NCBI GenBank assembly: GCA_947627335.1
Contig: CANQVQ010000004.1
Location: forward strand, 1 to 29,269
Length of the DNA stretch: 29,269 bases
Source of the DNA: an uncultured Clostridia bacterium
Lineage (GTDB): Bacteria > Bacillota > Clostridia > Oscillospirales > CAG-382
Direction: 5' to 3'
In this document: one piece after another, positions 8,258-15,608 of the stretch
How positions within the stretch are numbered: the first letter of the stretch is position 1
Layout: each line of letters begins with the position of its first letter
Notes under the pieces: generated by a model
Seen by the model: only the letters and a program-made list of their open reading frames with translations
Databases searched by the model: none
What the model was told of the DNA's origin: nothing
Position numbers and translations under genes: made by a program

Positions 8258-9109
8258 ATGAATGACCGAACCCTTTTGGTTTTCGCGGGAGGCGATCTGC
8301 GCACGCTCGTCGCCGCCCGGCTTTTCGCGTCCGAAGGGCGACGCGTCCTGCTGACCGGCTTTGATCGGTACACCCCGCCCGAGGGACGCGAGGAGACGCA
8401 GATGCAGTTCGTAAGCCTGCCGGAACAGGCACTTTCGCGGGCGGACGTCGTCGTCCTGCCCATGCCGTACACGAAGGGCGGCGGCGTGCTGTTCGCGCCG
8501 TTCTCCTCGTCGGAACTGCCGCTCGAGGACGTTTTTCGGCTTTCCGAGCGGGCGCAGGTCGTCTGCGGCGGGATGCTGCCGGAGGAGGACGAGCGCTTCC
8601 TCGATTACTGCGACGAAGCGATGCTGCTGCGCAACGCGGACGTGACGGCGGAGGGCGCACTGGTCCTCGCGGCGCAGGCGATGCCGATCTGCCTCAACGG
8701 TTCACGCGTGCTGCTCCTCGGCTTCGGGCGCATCGGCAAGCGGCTCGCCGTCAAGGCGCGTGCGCTCGGCTGCAAGGTCACGGTCGCGGCACGAAAGGAG
8801 AGCGACCACGCGTTGATCCGTATGTGCGGACACGAGGCGATCTCCTTCGGCGAACTGCCGTCCTATTTGCCGGAAGCGGACGTGGTATTCAACACGGTCC
8901 CGGCGGAAGTGCTTTCCCCGTCCGTACTGGAGACCCTGCCGGAAACAGTGACGCTCATTGACCTCGCGAACGCCGTCAAAAGCGGAAAACGGGTCCTGCA
9001 AGCGCCCGGCGTACCCGGAAAATACGCGCCGGAAAGCGCCGGACGCATCCTGAAGGAAAGCGTCGAACGCGCCCTGACGCGGCACGGGCTCCTCGAACGG
9101 GACCCATGA
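8258..9109 (+). CDS. dpaA: Dipicolinate synthase subunit A
   Basis: The NAD(P)H-binding subunit of dipicolinate synthase (SpoVFA), which in the mother cell of sporulating bacteria makes dipicolinic acid from the lysine-pathway intermediate dihydrodipicolinate or its precursor. With the ATG at 8258 it has 283 residues, close to the family norm of about 290. Seen: an N-terminal flavodoxin-like half, the NADVTAEGAL stretch at 126-135 and a Rossmann loop in LLLGFGRIGKRL at about 152-163. The start is fixed by AAGGAAGGAA about seven bases upstream; an upstream in-frame GTG at 8183 falls in a hairpin and lacks a ribosome site. dpaB follows after 25 bases. No convincing sigma-K promoter could be read upstream, although one is expected from biology. 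Confidence 0.93.
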   Translation: MNDRTLLVFAGGDLRTLVAARLFASEGRRVLLTGFDRYTPPEGREETQMQFVSLPEQALSRADVVVLPMPYTKGGGVLFAPFSSSELPLEDVFRLSERAQVVCGGMLPEEDERFLDYCDEAMLLRNADVTAEGALVLAAQAMPICLNGSRVLLLGFGRIGKRLAVKARALGCKVTVAARKESDHALIRMCGHEAISFGELPSYLPEADVVFNTVPAEVLSPSVLETLPETVTLIDLANAVKSGKRVLQAPGVPGKYAPESAGRILKESVERALTRHGLLERDP

Positions 9110-9134
9110 ATGAAATGAAAGGAAGGAACGGATC

Positions 9135-9698
9135 ATGAAACTCGCCTACGCGCTCTGCGGCTCCTTCTGCACGCATACGCGGTCCTTAGCGCAGCTTCGG
9201 CTGCTCGCCGAGGAAAACGACGTTTACCCGGTGCTTTCGGAGATCTCCGCTTCGACGGACACCCGCTTCGGCGAAGCGTCGGCGCTCCGGGAAACCGTCC
9301 GCACCGTCACCGGGCATCCGCACATCGCCACCATTCGGGAGGCGGAGGAGGTCATCACCCGGGGCGGATTCGACGCGTTGATCGTCTGCCCCTGCACCGG
9401 CAACACGCTCGCCAAGGTCGCTTCCGGCATCACCGACAGCGTCGTGACCATGTGCGTCAAAGCCCAGCTGCGGAACCGCCGCCCGGTCGTCATCGGCATC
9501 GCGACCAACGACGGATTGGGGGCAAACCTGTTCAATATCGCCATGGTGCTGGAAAAAAAGAACGTCTACTTCGTCCCCTTCGGGCAGGACGACGCCGACC
9601 GCAAGCCGACCTCCCTGATCTGCGATTTCCGCCGCCTGCCGGAGACGCTCGACGCCGCCCTGCGCGGACATCAGCTCCAGCCGGTGCTGCTCGAATGA
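9135..9698 (+). CDS. dpaB: Dipicolinate synthase subunit B
   Basis: The flavoprotein-like second subunit of dipicolinate synthase (SpoVFB), 187 residues against about 200 in Bacillus. Seen: the opening LAYALCGSFCTH, matching the family start, and the flavin-binding-type loop CPCTGNTLAKVASGITDS at 85-102. A strong AAGGAAGGAA site precedes the ATG. It forms a two-gene unit with dpaA, ended by the terminator at 9808-9853. The usual Bacillus neighbours asd, dapG and dapA are absent here. Together dpaA and dpaB are the clearest sign that the organism forms spores, because dipicolinate serves only in spore core dehydration and heat resistance. Confidence 0.94.
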   Translation: MKLAYALCGSFCTHTRSLAQLRLLAEENDVYPVLSEISASTDTRFGEASALRETVRTVTGHPHIATIREAEEVITRGGFDALIVCPCTGNTLAKVASGITDSVVTMCVKAQLRNRRPVVIGIATNDGLGANLFNIAMVLEKKNVYFVPFGQDDADRKPTSLICDFRRLPETLDAALRGHQLQPVLLE

Positions 9699-9807
9699 AC
9701 CGCGTCCGGAAGCGTCGTGCGGTGTTCCGAGGGGGAGATGCGGTCAGGCGCTGACCTCCTCCGGCGGATGCGGAGAAGGCGCAAACGATGGTAAATATGT
9801 ATGATAC

Positions 9808-9853
9808 GAGCCGGTCATTTCGGATTTTGCGCACGAAATCACCGGCTCCTTTT
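9808..9853 (+). terminator. Terminator of dpaA-dpaB
   Basis: GAGCCGGT / ACCGGCTC outer stem with an inner ATTTCG / CGAAAT stem, then CTTTT. A separate 6-base hairpin with a three-base loop, GGTCAG-GCG-CTGACC, lies at 9742-9756 without a T run. Confidence 0.82.
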
Positions 9854-10017
9854 CGGGAAACCGTCCCGCCTTCCCGGAATGCGGCGGGGCGCGTCTCCGA
9901 TTTGCCGCCTTGCCGATTTTTCCTCTTTGCTTTTACCAGAACAAGTGGAAAAAGTCAAGTCAGAGCCGACAATTTTTGTGGAAAAAGCAAAAATTTTATT
10001 TTTTCGTGAATTTTCTC
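9854..10017. other. Noncoding stretch before hppA
   Basis: No gene is supported between the dpaB terminator and the hppA promoter. Frames that enter hppA from here have no ribosome site. The last 80 bases become strongly AT-rich, as expected for an upstream promoter element. Confidence 0.6.
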
Positions 10018-10046
10018 TTGACATTATTGCAAAAGATAAATATAAT
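10018..10046 (+). promoter_or_regulatory. Sigma-A promoter of hppA
   Basis: TTGACA (10018-10023), 17 bases, TATAAT (10041-10046), both exact consensus, preceded by A/T tracts resembling an UP element. The transcript start is near 10053. Confidence 0.9.
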
Positions 10047-10062
10047 AGGTAGCGTGCAAAAT

Positions 10063-10136
10063 TTGGGGATTTTTGAGTTCGTCCCCAAGAGCTCTGCGGA
10101 AGTTGCGCAATACAGCGGACCATCGTTACGGTCCGC
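10063..10136 (+). promoter_or_regulatory. Structured hppA leader with two hairpins
   Basis: The leader of about 105 bases carries two clean hairpins: TTGGGGA / TCCCCAA (10063-10088) and GCGGACC / GGTCCGC (10115-10136). The second ends a few bases before the AGAAAGGA ribosome site (about 10140-10147). Neither is followed by a T run, so they are not ordinary terminators. A stabilising or translation-control role is possible; no known riboswitch consensus was recognised. Confidence 0.5.
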
Positions 10137-10158
10137 AAGAACAGAAAGGACACAGCGT

Positions 10159-12420
10159 ATGCAACTCAACCTCGTACTCGGTCTTGTCATCATCGCCGCT
10201 CTGGCAGGACTGTCGTACGCCGCGATCAACTTCTTCTCCGTCAAGAAACTCGACGAAGGCACGGACAGAATGAAGACGATCGCCGGCGAAATCCGTCTCG
10301 GCGCAAACACGTTCATCAACTATGAGTACCGCGTGGTGGCGGTCGTCGCGTCCATCATCGTCGTCATCCTCGCGCTGCTGATCTCGTGGTCCTCCGCGGT
10401 CGCGTTCCTGATCGGCGCGGTGATGTCCGCTTCCGCCGGGTACATCGGCATGAAGATCGCGACCTACGCCAACGTCCGCGTGACCAACAAAGCCCGCACG
10501 ACCAAATCCCTCTCGGAAACGCTCAAGGTCGCGTTCAAGGGCGGCTCGGTCATGGGTCTGTGCGTCGCCGGCTGCGCCCTGCTCGGCATCTTCCTGGTCT
10601 TCCTGATCTTCGGTCTCGGTTTCCGCCAGATCGACGCTGCCTGCGGTGAACGCGAAGCACTGGGGAACTCCCTCATGAGCATCCTCGACATGGCAGGAGT
10701 GAATCTCGGTCTCGGCGGCAAGTTCTCCATGACCATCTCCTCCTACGCGCTCGGCTGCTCCATCATCGCCCTGTTCAACCGTATGGGCGGCGGCATCTAC
10801 ACCAAGGCCGCGGACATGGGCGCCGACCTCGTCGGTAAGACGGAGGCGCACCTCCCCGAGGACGACCCCCGCAACCCTGCGACCATCGCGGACAACGTCG
10901 GCGATAACGTCGGCGACGTCGCCGGTCTCGGCTCCGACCTGCTGGAAAGCTACGTCGGCGCGATGCTGTCCGGCAGTATCATGGCGATCGAATTGTTTAC
11001 CGAAAACATGATCCACAGCGCAGCGCTGCTCCGCTCCCTGATCCTGTTCCCGCTCGCCCTGTCCGGCGTGGGTCTGATCGGCTGCGTGCTGGGGATCCTC
11101 TCCCTGTTTATCCGCAAAAAGCTCTCGGATAACCCCCACAAAGAACTCAATGCGGCGACCTGGATCTCCGCCGCGCTCACCATGATCGGCGGATTCGCCG
11201 TCGCCTACTGGCTCTTCTCCGGCATCACGTTTGAAGGCGGCGAGACGTTCAAAACCGAGATCGGTTTCCTGTTCGGCTGGATCTCCCCGATGATCGGCGC
11301 AGCCATCGGTATCGTCGCCGGTATCGTCATCGGCAAGCTCGCCGAGTATTACACCAGTGCGGACTACAAGCCCACGCAGGAGATCGCCGCCGCCTCCAAG
11401 GAAGGTCCGGCGCTGACGGTCACGCAGGGGCTTGCGGTCGGTATGATCTCCTGTATGTACCCCTGCATCGTGCTCGGGCTTTCCATCTTCTTCTCCTTCC
11501 TGATCGCGGGTCCTTACGGCGTCGCCGCCGCCGCCATCGGGATGCTGTCCTTCGTCGCCGCGACGGTCTCCGTCGATACCTACGGTCCGATCTCGGACAA
11601 CGCGGGCGGCATCGCGGAAATGTCCTACCTTGAAGAGGACGTCCGCGACATCACCGACACCCTCGACTCCGTCGGCAACACGACGGCCGCCATCGGCAAA
11701 GGCTTCGCGATCGGCTCGGCGGCCATGGCGGTGCTGTGCATGATGACCTCGTATATGTTCTCGTTCGCGGACAAGGCGAGTCTCGACAGCGTCAGCAAAA
11801 TCGAAGATATGTTCAAAGCCGTCTCCCTCAACGTCATCCATCCGCTCGGGCTGACCGGCGCCATCTTCGGCGCGGCGCTGCCGTTCCTGTTCTCCGGTCT
11901 GCTGATCAAAGCGGTCGCGAAGGCGGCGGAGCGCATGGTCGTCGAAGTGCGCCGCCAGTTCAAGGAGATCCCCGGTCTGCTCGAAGGTACGGCGCTGCCG
12001 GATACCAAGACCTGCATCGGTATCTCCACGCAGGGCGCCATCAAGGAAATGAAATTCCCGGCGGTCCTCGCCATCGCGTTCCCGATCATCTGCGGCTTCC
12101 TGTTCGGTGCGCAGTTCGTCGGCGGCATCCTCGTCGGTTCGACGCTCTCCTCGATCATGCTCGCCATCTTCACCGGCAACGCCGGCGGTGCGTGGGACAA
12201 CGGCAAGAAGTACATCGAAACCGGTGCGCTCGGCGAGGGCAACGGCAAAGGCTCGCCCACGCATGACGCGGGCGTCGTCGGCGACACGGTCGGCGACCCG
12301 CTCAAGGACACGGTCGGTCCCTGCCTGGACATCCTTATCAAGATCATGTCCACCCTCTCCCTGGTCATGGGTGCGGCGTTCGCGAAGTACAACCTGTACG
12401 ACATGCTCCCGAAAGGCTAA
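10159..12420 (+). CDS. hppA: Membrane-bound ion-translocating pyrophosphatase
   Basis: An integral membrane pump of 753 residues that couples PPi hydrolysis to export of H+ and/or Na+. Seen: many hydrophobic helices throughout; the substrate loop GGGIYTKAADMGADLVGK with the following EDDPRNPATIADNVGDNVGD (the DNVGDNVGD acids at about 245-253); and the late motif GDTVGDPLKDTVGP. At 510-511 the sequence is GNTT-A-A, where K+-independent pumps have Lys as the first residue after GNTT; the Ala indicates the K+-dependent class by family knowledge. H+ versus Na+ specificity cannot be decided by eye. The ATG at 10159 is chosen for the AGAAAGGA site and because residues upstream are unlike the family. 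Single-gene unit with its own promoter and terminator; such pumps let anaerobes recover energy from biosynthetic PPi. Confidence 0.96.
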   Translation: MQLNLVLGLVIIAALAGLSYAAINFFSVKKLDEGTDRMKTIAGEIRLGANTFINYEYRVVAVVASIIVVILALLISWSSAVAFLIGAVMSASAGYIGMKIATYANVRVTNKARTTKSLSETLKVAFKGGSVMGLCVAGCALLGIFLVFLIFGLGFRQIDAACGEREALGNSLMSILDMAGVNLGLGGKFSMTISSYALGCSIIALFNRMGGGIYTKAADMGADLVGKTEAHLPEDDPRNPATIADNVGDNVGDVAGLGSDLLESYVGAMLSGSIMAIELFTENMIHSAALLRSLILFPLALSGVGLIGCVLGILSLFIRKKLSDNPHKELNAATWISAALTMIGGFAVAYWLFSGITFEGGETFKTEIGFLFGWISPMIGAAIGIVAGIVIGKLAEYYTSADYKPTQEIAAASKEGPALTVTQGLAVGMISCMYPCIVLGLSIFFSFLIAGPYGVAAAAIGMLSFVAATVSVDTYGPISDNAGGIAEMSYLEEDVRDITDTLDSVGNTTAAIGKGFAIGSAAMAVLCMMTSYMFSFADKASLDSVSKIEDMFKAVSLNVIHPLGLTGAIFGAALPFLFSGLLIKAVAKAAERMVVEVRRQFKEIPGLLEGTALPDTKTCIGISTQGAIKEMKFPAVLAIAFPIICGFLFGAQFVGGILVGSTLSSIMLAIFTGNAGGAWDNGKKYIETGALGEGNGKGSPTHDAGVVGDTVGDPLKDTVGPCLDILIKIMSTLSLVMGAAFAKYNLYDMLPKG

Positions 12421-12448
12421 AAAGCGGTTTTCCGCTCGAAAAAGGCGT

Positions 12449-12488
12449 CCCCTCGCGGCTTTCTCCGCCGCGAGGGGTTTCGATTTTT
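12449..12488 (+). terminator. Terminator of hppA
   Basis: Perfect 10-base stem CCCCTCGCGG / CCGCGAGGGG followed by TTTCGATTTTT. Confidence 0.88.
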
Positions 12489-12568
12489 CGTCCGGCTGTC
12501 CGCGGTTTGGTCAAAACTCCCAAAATTCGCGATATTTTTTGTGCAAAGGCGAAAATCGAAAAATGCCC

Positions 12569-12597
12569 TTGATTCTTTCCGCATTATGTGCTATACT
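12569..12597 (+). promoter_or_regulatory. Extended -10 promoter of the family 5 binding-protein gene
   Basis: TTGATT (12569-12574), 17 bases, TATACT (12592-12597) with an extended -10 TG at 12589-12590. The leader to the ATG is about 65 bases. Confidence 0.82.
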
Positions 12598-12668
12598 AAA
12601 GCAGTATCAAAATCCCTGATTGTCGGTTTTTCGGATCGGCAACCTCTTGGGAAACGTCAGGAGGACAT

Positions 12669-14627
12669 ATGAGACACACGAAATCGGTAAGATGTGCGAT
12701 GAAACGGGTGCTGGCGCTGGCGCTCTGCCTCTGCTTCGGCGTCCTGCTTCTGAACGCCTGCGGTCTGAAAGAGGGCGAAAAGGGCGCTGTCATCCAGCTC
12801 TACCTCGCGGATTTCCCGCAGACGTTGGATCCGGCGTTGCTGCAAGGCAACTCCGATACGACGCAGCTGCTCAGCCTGCTCTTTGAGCCGTTGACCCGCA
12901 TGGACGAAGACGGCGACGTAGAGGGTGCGCTGGCGGACGACTGGTACGGGGAATACGATACCGTCAATCAGGAGTACGCGATCTTCTTTGAGCTGAACGA
13001 ATCGCAGTGGTCCAACGGCACCGGCGTGACGGCGGACGACGTCGTCTGGGCGTGGAAACGTATCCTCAACCCGGACACCGAAAGTCCCTACGCTCCCCTG
13101 CTCTACTGCATCAAGAACGCCAAAGCGATCAAAGCCGGTATCATGACGTCCGACGACCTCGGGATCACCGCCGAGGACGACCATCTCCTGAAGGTCGTGT
13201 TCGAGGACGCGAAGGACTTCACCGAGGAGGAGCAGGAAGAATACGGCATCCAGCCTTACGTCGTAGACGAGGATACCTTCGATTACGCGTGCGATCGGTT
13301 TGCGGAGAACGTTTCCAACATCCACCTCTCCCCGGTCAGCGAAAACGTCGTCAAGCGTTACAAGGACTATAAGTCCGAGGACGACCGCGACCATATCTAC
13401 CAGTGGGGCGACTATTCCGCCGCTTCCATCGTCACGAACGGACTGTTCAAGGTGCAGTCGTTCGTCGCGGGCAACCGCCTCGTGCTGGAGCGCAACGGAT
13501 ACTACCGCTACGACGAGGACAACGACGTCGACGAATACGTCACGCCTTACCGCCTGAGCATTACGTACTACGAAGGGCAGATCAAGTACGACCCCACCAC
13601 CGGTGAAGGCGGCGACACGCAGGAGAATTATCAGGCGCAGAAGTACAACGACGGAACGATCTATATGCTTTCCCGGTTCACCAAGGATAACTACGGCGAG
13701 TATTCCAAGGATATGGAAACGGCGAGCACGACCAACGGCTACGCCTATCTCTTCAACACCCGCACGATCACCGACGCGAACGTTCGCCGGGGGCTCGCCG
13801 CCGCGCTGGACCGCGAAGAGATCGTCAACAGCGTGACCGGCACCGGCGAAGTCGCCGCGACCGGCTATGTGCCGTCCGGGGTGTTTGATACGGACAGCGA
13901 TACCGATTTCCGTGAAGTAGGCGGCAACACCTATGCGGAGCTCGGGAATGCGGAGGAACTGCTCAGCGGTTCGCGTGGGTCGTACAAACTCATTTACCTG
14001 ATCCCGGAGGACTTCTCCCGCTACAATTCGACCCAATTCTCCAGCAAGCGGCTGCTGGAGCAGGCGGTGGTCAATTACAACGTCTATGAAAACATCGCCA
14101 ATTACGCCGTAGAGCGCTGGGGCGAACTCGGTATCAGCGTCGAAGCCGAAGGGCTGGTGTTCAGCGAATATGAGCAGGCGCTGAAGGACGGCGATTTCGA
14201 CATCGCCGGCTACAACGTCATCATGGATTCGACGGACGCGCTCGCCTACCTCGCCCCGTACGCGACCATGTACAGCGGACGGCAGGTCGCCATCGACCTC
14301 GAAGGAGCGGGCGTCACGCCCGGCTACACGGGTCTGGAAAGCGATGAATACGATGCGCTGATCGACAAAGCGACCTACACGGCCAATCCGGAGGATCGTG
14401 CGGAAGCGCTGCACGAAGCGGAGCGGATGCTCGACGAGCTCTGCCCGGCAACGATGCTGTTCTACTACACGAACAGCTACGTCGCCAGTTCCGAGCTCAG
14501 CGGGATCGGGGACGCCGACTACTACGGCTGCCTGTCGCTCGAGAACCTGAAACTTTCCGACTGGCGCACGGTCAATTCGAGGGAAGAAGCGGCAAGCCTC
14601 GCGCTTGAAGCGAGTTTCGCCGATTAA
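12669..14627 (+). CDS. Peptide/oligopeptide ABC transporter substrate-binding lipoprotein
   Basis: An extracytoplasmic binding protein of family 5 (OppA/DppA type), 652 residues. Seen: a lipoprotein signal ending in LLNAC, with the lipid-bearing Cys31; the typical early PQTLDPALLQ and LLFEPLTRMDEDG; SNGTGVTADDVVWAWKRILNP; and the late NVRRGLAAALDREEIV. It is longer than the usual 530-600 residues, with an acidic insertion at about 150-220. The ATG at 12669 has AGGAGG five to six bases upstream; MKRVLAL at residue 11 is a weaker alternative. No permease or ATPase gene adjoins it and it has its own promoter and terminator, so it either feeds a transporter encoded elsewhere or acts as a peptide sensor, for example at the onset of sporulation. 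That role is inference. Confidence 0.93.
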   Translation: MRHTKSVRCAMKRVLALALCLCFGVLLLNACGLKEGEKGAVIQLYLADFPQTLDPALLQGNSDTTQLLSLLFEPLTRMDEDGDVEGALADDWYGEYDTVNQEYAIFFELNESQWSNGTGVTADDVVWAWKRILNPDTESPYAPLLYCIKNAKAIKAGIMTSDDLGITAEDDHLLKVVFEDAKDFTEEEQEEYGIQPYVVDEDTFDYACDRFAENVSNIHLSPVSENVVKRYKDYKSEDDRDHIYQWGDYSAASIVTNGLFKVQSFVAGNRLVLERNGYYRYDEDNDVDEYVTPYRLSITYYEGQIKYDPTTGEGGDTQENYQAQKYNDGTIYMLSRFTKDNYGEYSKDMETASTTNGYAYLFNTRTITDANVRRGLAAALDREEIVNSVTGTGEVAATGYVPSGVFDTDSDTDFREVGGNTYAELGNAEELLSGSRGSYKLIYLIPEDFSRYNSTQFSSKRLLEQAVVNYNVYENIANYAVERWGELGISVEAEGLVFSEYEQALKDGDFDIAGYNVIMDSTDALAYLAPYATMYSGRQVAIDLEGAGVTPGYTGLESDEYDALIDKATYTANPEDRAEALHEAERMLDELCPATMLFYYTNSYVASSELSGIGDADYYGCLSLENLKLSDWRTVNSREEAASLALEASFAD

Positions 14628-14655
14628 ACGAATTTTTCAAGACATACGCCGAAAG

Positions 14656-14695
14656 CGGCACGGAGATCTTTCCCGGTTTCCGTGCCGTTTTGTTT
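14656..14695 (+). terminator. Terminator of the family 5 binding-protein gene
   Basis: Perfect 9-base stem CGGCACGGA / TCCGTGCCG followed by TTTTGTTT. Confidence 0.85.
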
Positions 14696-14866
14696 CGGAC
14701 AAAAGAAGCCGGACGGGAAGCGCCGACGTGCCGGGTAAAACCGTTTGCTTATCGGCTGTCCGCACGTTTGGCGGGTCGGGACCGCCGGAACCTCCTTCTG
14801 CCCATCGGGAGCGAGCCCGTATGCGGTCTTTTTCGCCTCTTTTTTGCGGAAAAACGAAAAAAGCAC

Positions 14867-14895
14867 TTGACATTACGCCGATTTTGTGGTATCCT
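14867..14895 (+). promoter_or_regulatory. Promoter of tRNA-Lys
   Basis: TTGACA (14867-14872), 17 bases, TATCCT (14890-14895). The predicted start is about 15 bases ahead of the mature tRNA. The 14696-14866 stretch before it holds no supported gene, only short overlapping frames and T/A tracts. Confidence 0.8.
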
Positions 14896-14917
14896 ATGTG
14901 TGTTGTGAATACGGCAC

Positions 14918-14993
14918 GAACCATTAGCTCAGTCGGTAGAGCATCTGACTTTTAATCAGGGGGTCCGGAGTTCGAGTCTCCGATGGTTCACCA
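14918..14993 (+). tRNA. tRNA-Lys (anticodon UUU)
   Basis: A 76-base tRNA with CCA encoded. The acceptor stem is GAACCAT / ATGGTTC, with discriminator A at 14990. The D arm contains AGCTCAGTCGGTAGAGC. The anticodon loop CTTTTAA within TCTGACTTTTAATCAG gives anticodon UUU for Lys. The T arm contains GTTCGAGTC. All arms pair well. Confidence 0.97.
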
Positions 14994-14995
14994 AG

Positions 14996-15027
14996 AAAAA
15001 GGCGATTGCGAAAGCAACCGCCTTTTT
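14996..15027 (+). terminator. Terminator of tRNA-Lys
   Basis: AAAAAGGCG-A-TTGC, GAAA tetraloop, GCAA-C-CGCCTTTTT: a long stem with one internal mismatch, ending in five T, three bases after the tRNA CCA. Confidence 0.9.
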
Positions 15028-15029
15028 CA

Positions 15030-15197
15030 ATGATGTTTGCCCTGTCGGGCAAATGATGTGGGCTTCGCCCATGATGTTGCCTCCGGCAATGATGTGTGCC
15101 TGTGGCACATAGGCAAACATCGCATCATTGCGACCGCAGGGAGCAACAGCATTCCGCCGACAGGCGGAACATCATATCGCCGCAGGCGATACATCAT
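15030..15197. repeat. Mini-hairpin array with ATGATGT / ACATCAT spacers
   Basis: A chain of short hairpins separated by a constant heptamer. Left half: ATGATGT at 15030, 15053, 15071 and 15089, alternating with hairpins TTTGCCC-TGTC-GGGCAAA (15036-15053), GGGC-TTC-GCCC (15060-15070), TTGCC-TCC-GGCAA (15077-15089) and TGTGCC-TGT-GGCACA (15095-15109). Right half, in reverse orientation: a decayed hairpin (15128-15146), TTCCGCC-GACA-GGCGGAA (15152-15169), ACATCAT, TATCGCC-GCA-GGCGATA (15175-15191), ACATCAT. In addition ATGTTTGCC (15033-15041) can pair with GGCAAACAT (15112-15120), enclosing three hairpins in a cloverleaf. It is not a CRISPR array because the stems differ while the spacers are constant. 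The function is unknown. Confidence 0.8.
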
Positions 15198-15285
15198 CGA
15201 AAGGTTCACAACTTCCGCATCTACAGCGTGGGAATTCAAGTCTTACCACCAAAAAGCCGAGAAAATCTTTTTATTGTGGTTAGAC
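15198..15285. other. Noncoding stretch between hairpin array and holin terminator
   Basis: No gene is supported. It contains an imperfect stem, CCAC-C-AAAAAG / CTTTTT-ATT-GTGG (about 15246-15279), which may be a decayed terminator or the edge of the hairpin element. Confidence 0.4.
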
Positions 15286-15319
15286 AAAAATCGGCAAGAC
15301 CTTCGTCTTGCCGATTTTT
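15286..15319 (-). terminator. Bidirectional terminator after the holin gene
   Basis: Perfect 15-base stem AAAAATCGGCAAGAC / GTCTTGCCGATTTTT around a four-base loop. A and T runs on both sides let it work in either direction; on the minus strand it ends the amidase-holin transcript 30 bases after the holin stop codon. Confidence 0.88.
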
Positions 15320-15348
15320 AACGCTTCACTGCGTCGCGGCGAGCGGTT

Positions 15349-15591
15349 CTACGCGCTGCGCTTTTTGCCGACGCGCTCCCCGGCGCCGCCCGTTTCCTTG
15401 ACTTCCGGCAGTCCTTCGACGGACATCAGCAGCGACAGGACCCCCGCCAACGCGGTCGCGCTCGCGACCGTCAGCCAGTTGACCCCTTCCAGCATCGCTT
15501 CGGCGCTGATGGTGGCGAGCGCCGTCTGCGCCATGGTTTTCATTGCGCGGATCCCCGCCGCTTTCAACCACCGTTTGGTCTTTGCTTTCAT
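15349..15591 (-). CDS. Phage r1t-type holin
   Basis: An 80-residue membrane protein resembling the r1t-like phage holin family: a basic start (MKAKTKRWLKAAGIRA), two hydrophobic segments (about 17-31 and 37-57) split by a short acidic turn, the family-typical NWLTVASATALAGVLSLL and GLPEV near the end, then a charged, Lys/Arg-rich tail. Holins oligomerise in the cytoplasmic membrane and open pores that let endolysin reach the wall. The ATG has an AGAGGAAG site, and the gene starts 17 bases after the amidase stop, so the two are co-transcribed. Here the endolysin precedes the holin. Intact by eye. With the amidase it forms a complete two-gene lysis cassette. Confidence 0.85.
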   Translation of the reverse strand: MKAKTKRWLKAAGIRAMKTMAQTALATISAEAMLEGVNWLTVASATALAGVLSLLMSVEGLPEVKETGGAGERVGKKRSA

Positions 15592-15608
15592 GCGTTACGC
15601 TTCCTCTG

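Noticed and set aside
9910..10158. Upstream in-frame extension of hppA by 83 codons
   Set aside because: It crosses the consensus promoter and the two leader hairpins, has no ribosome site and is unlike the family N-terminus.
15030..15197. CRISPR array
   Set aside because: The constant parts are only seven bases, the variable parts are self-complementary, orientation flips midway and no cas gene is present.
14983..15210. Duplicated tRNA-Lys 3' end as a phage attachment site
   Set aside because: Only GGTTCAC recurs (in AAAGGTTCACAAC near 15201). Seven bases is too short, and no second copy of the T arm was found up to 17892.
15037..15321. Open frame across the hairpin array
   Set aside because: It is made of hairpin repeats and spacer heptamers, has no ribosome site and no protein-like character.
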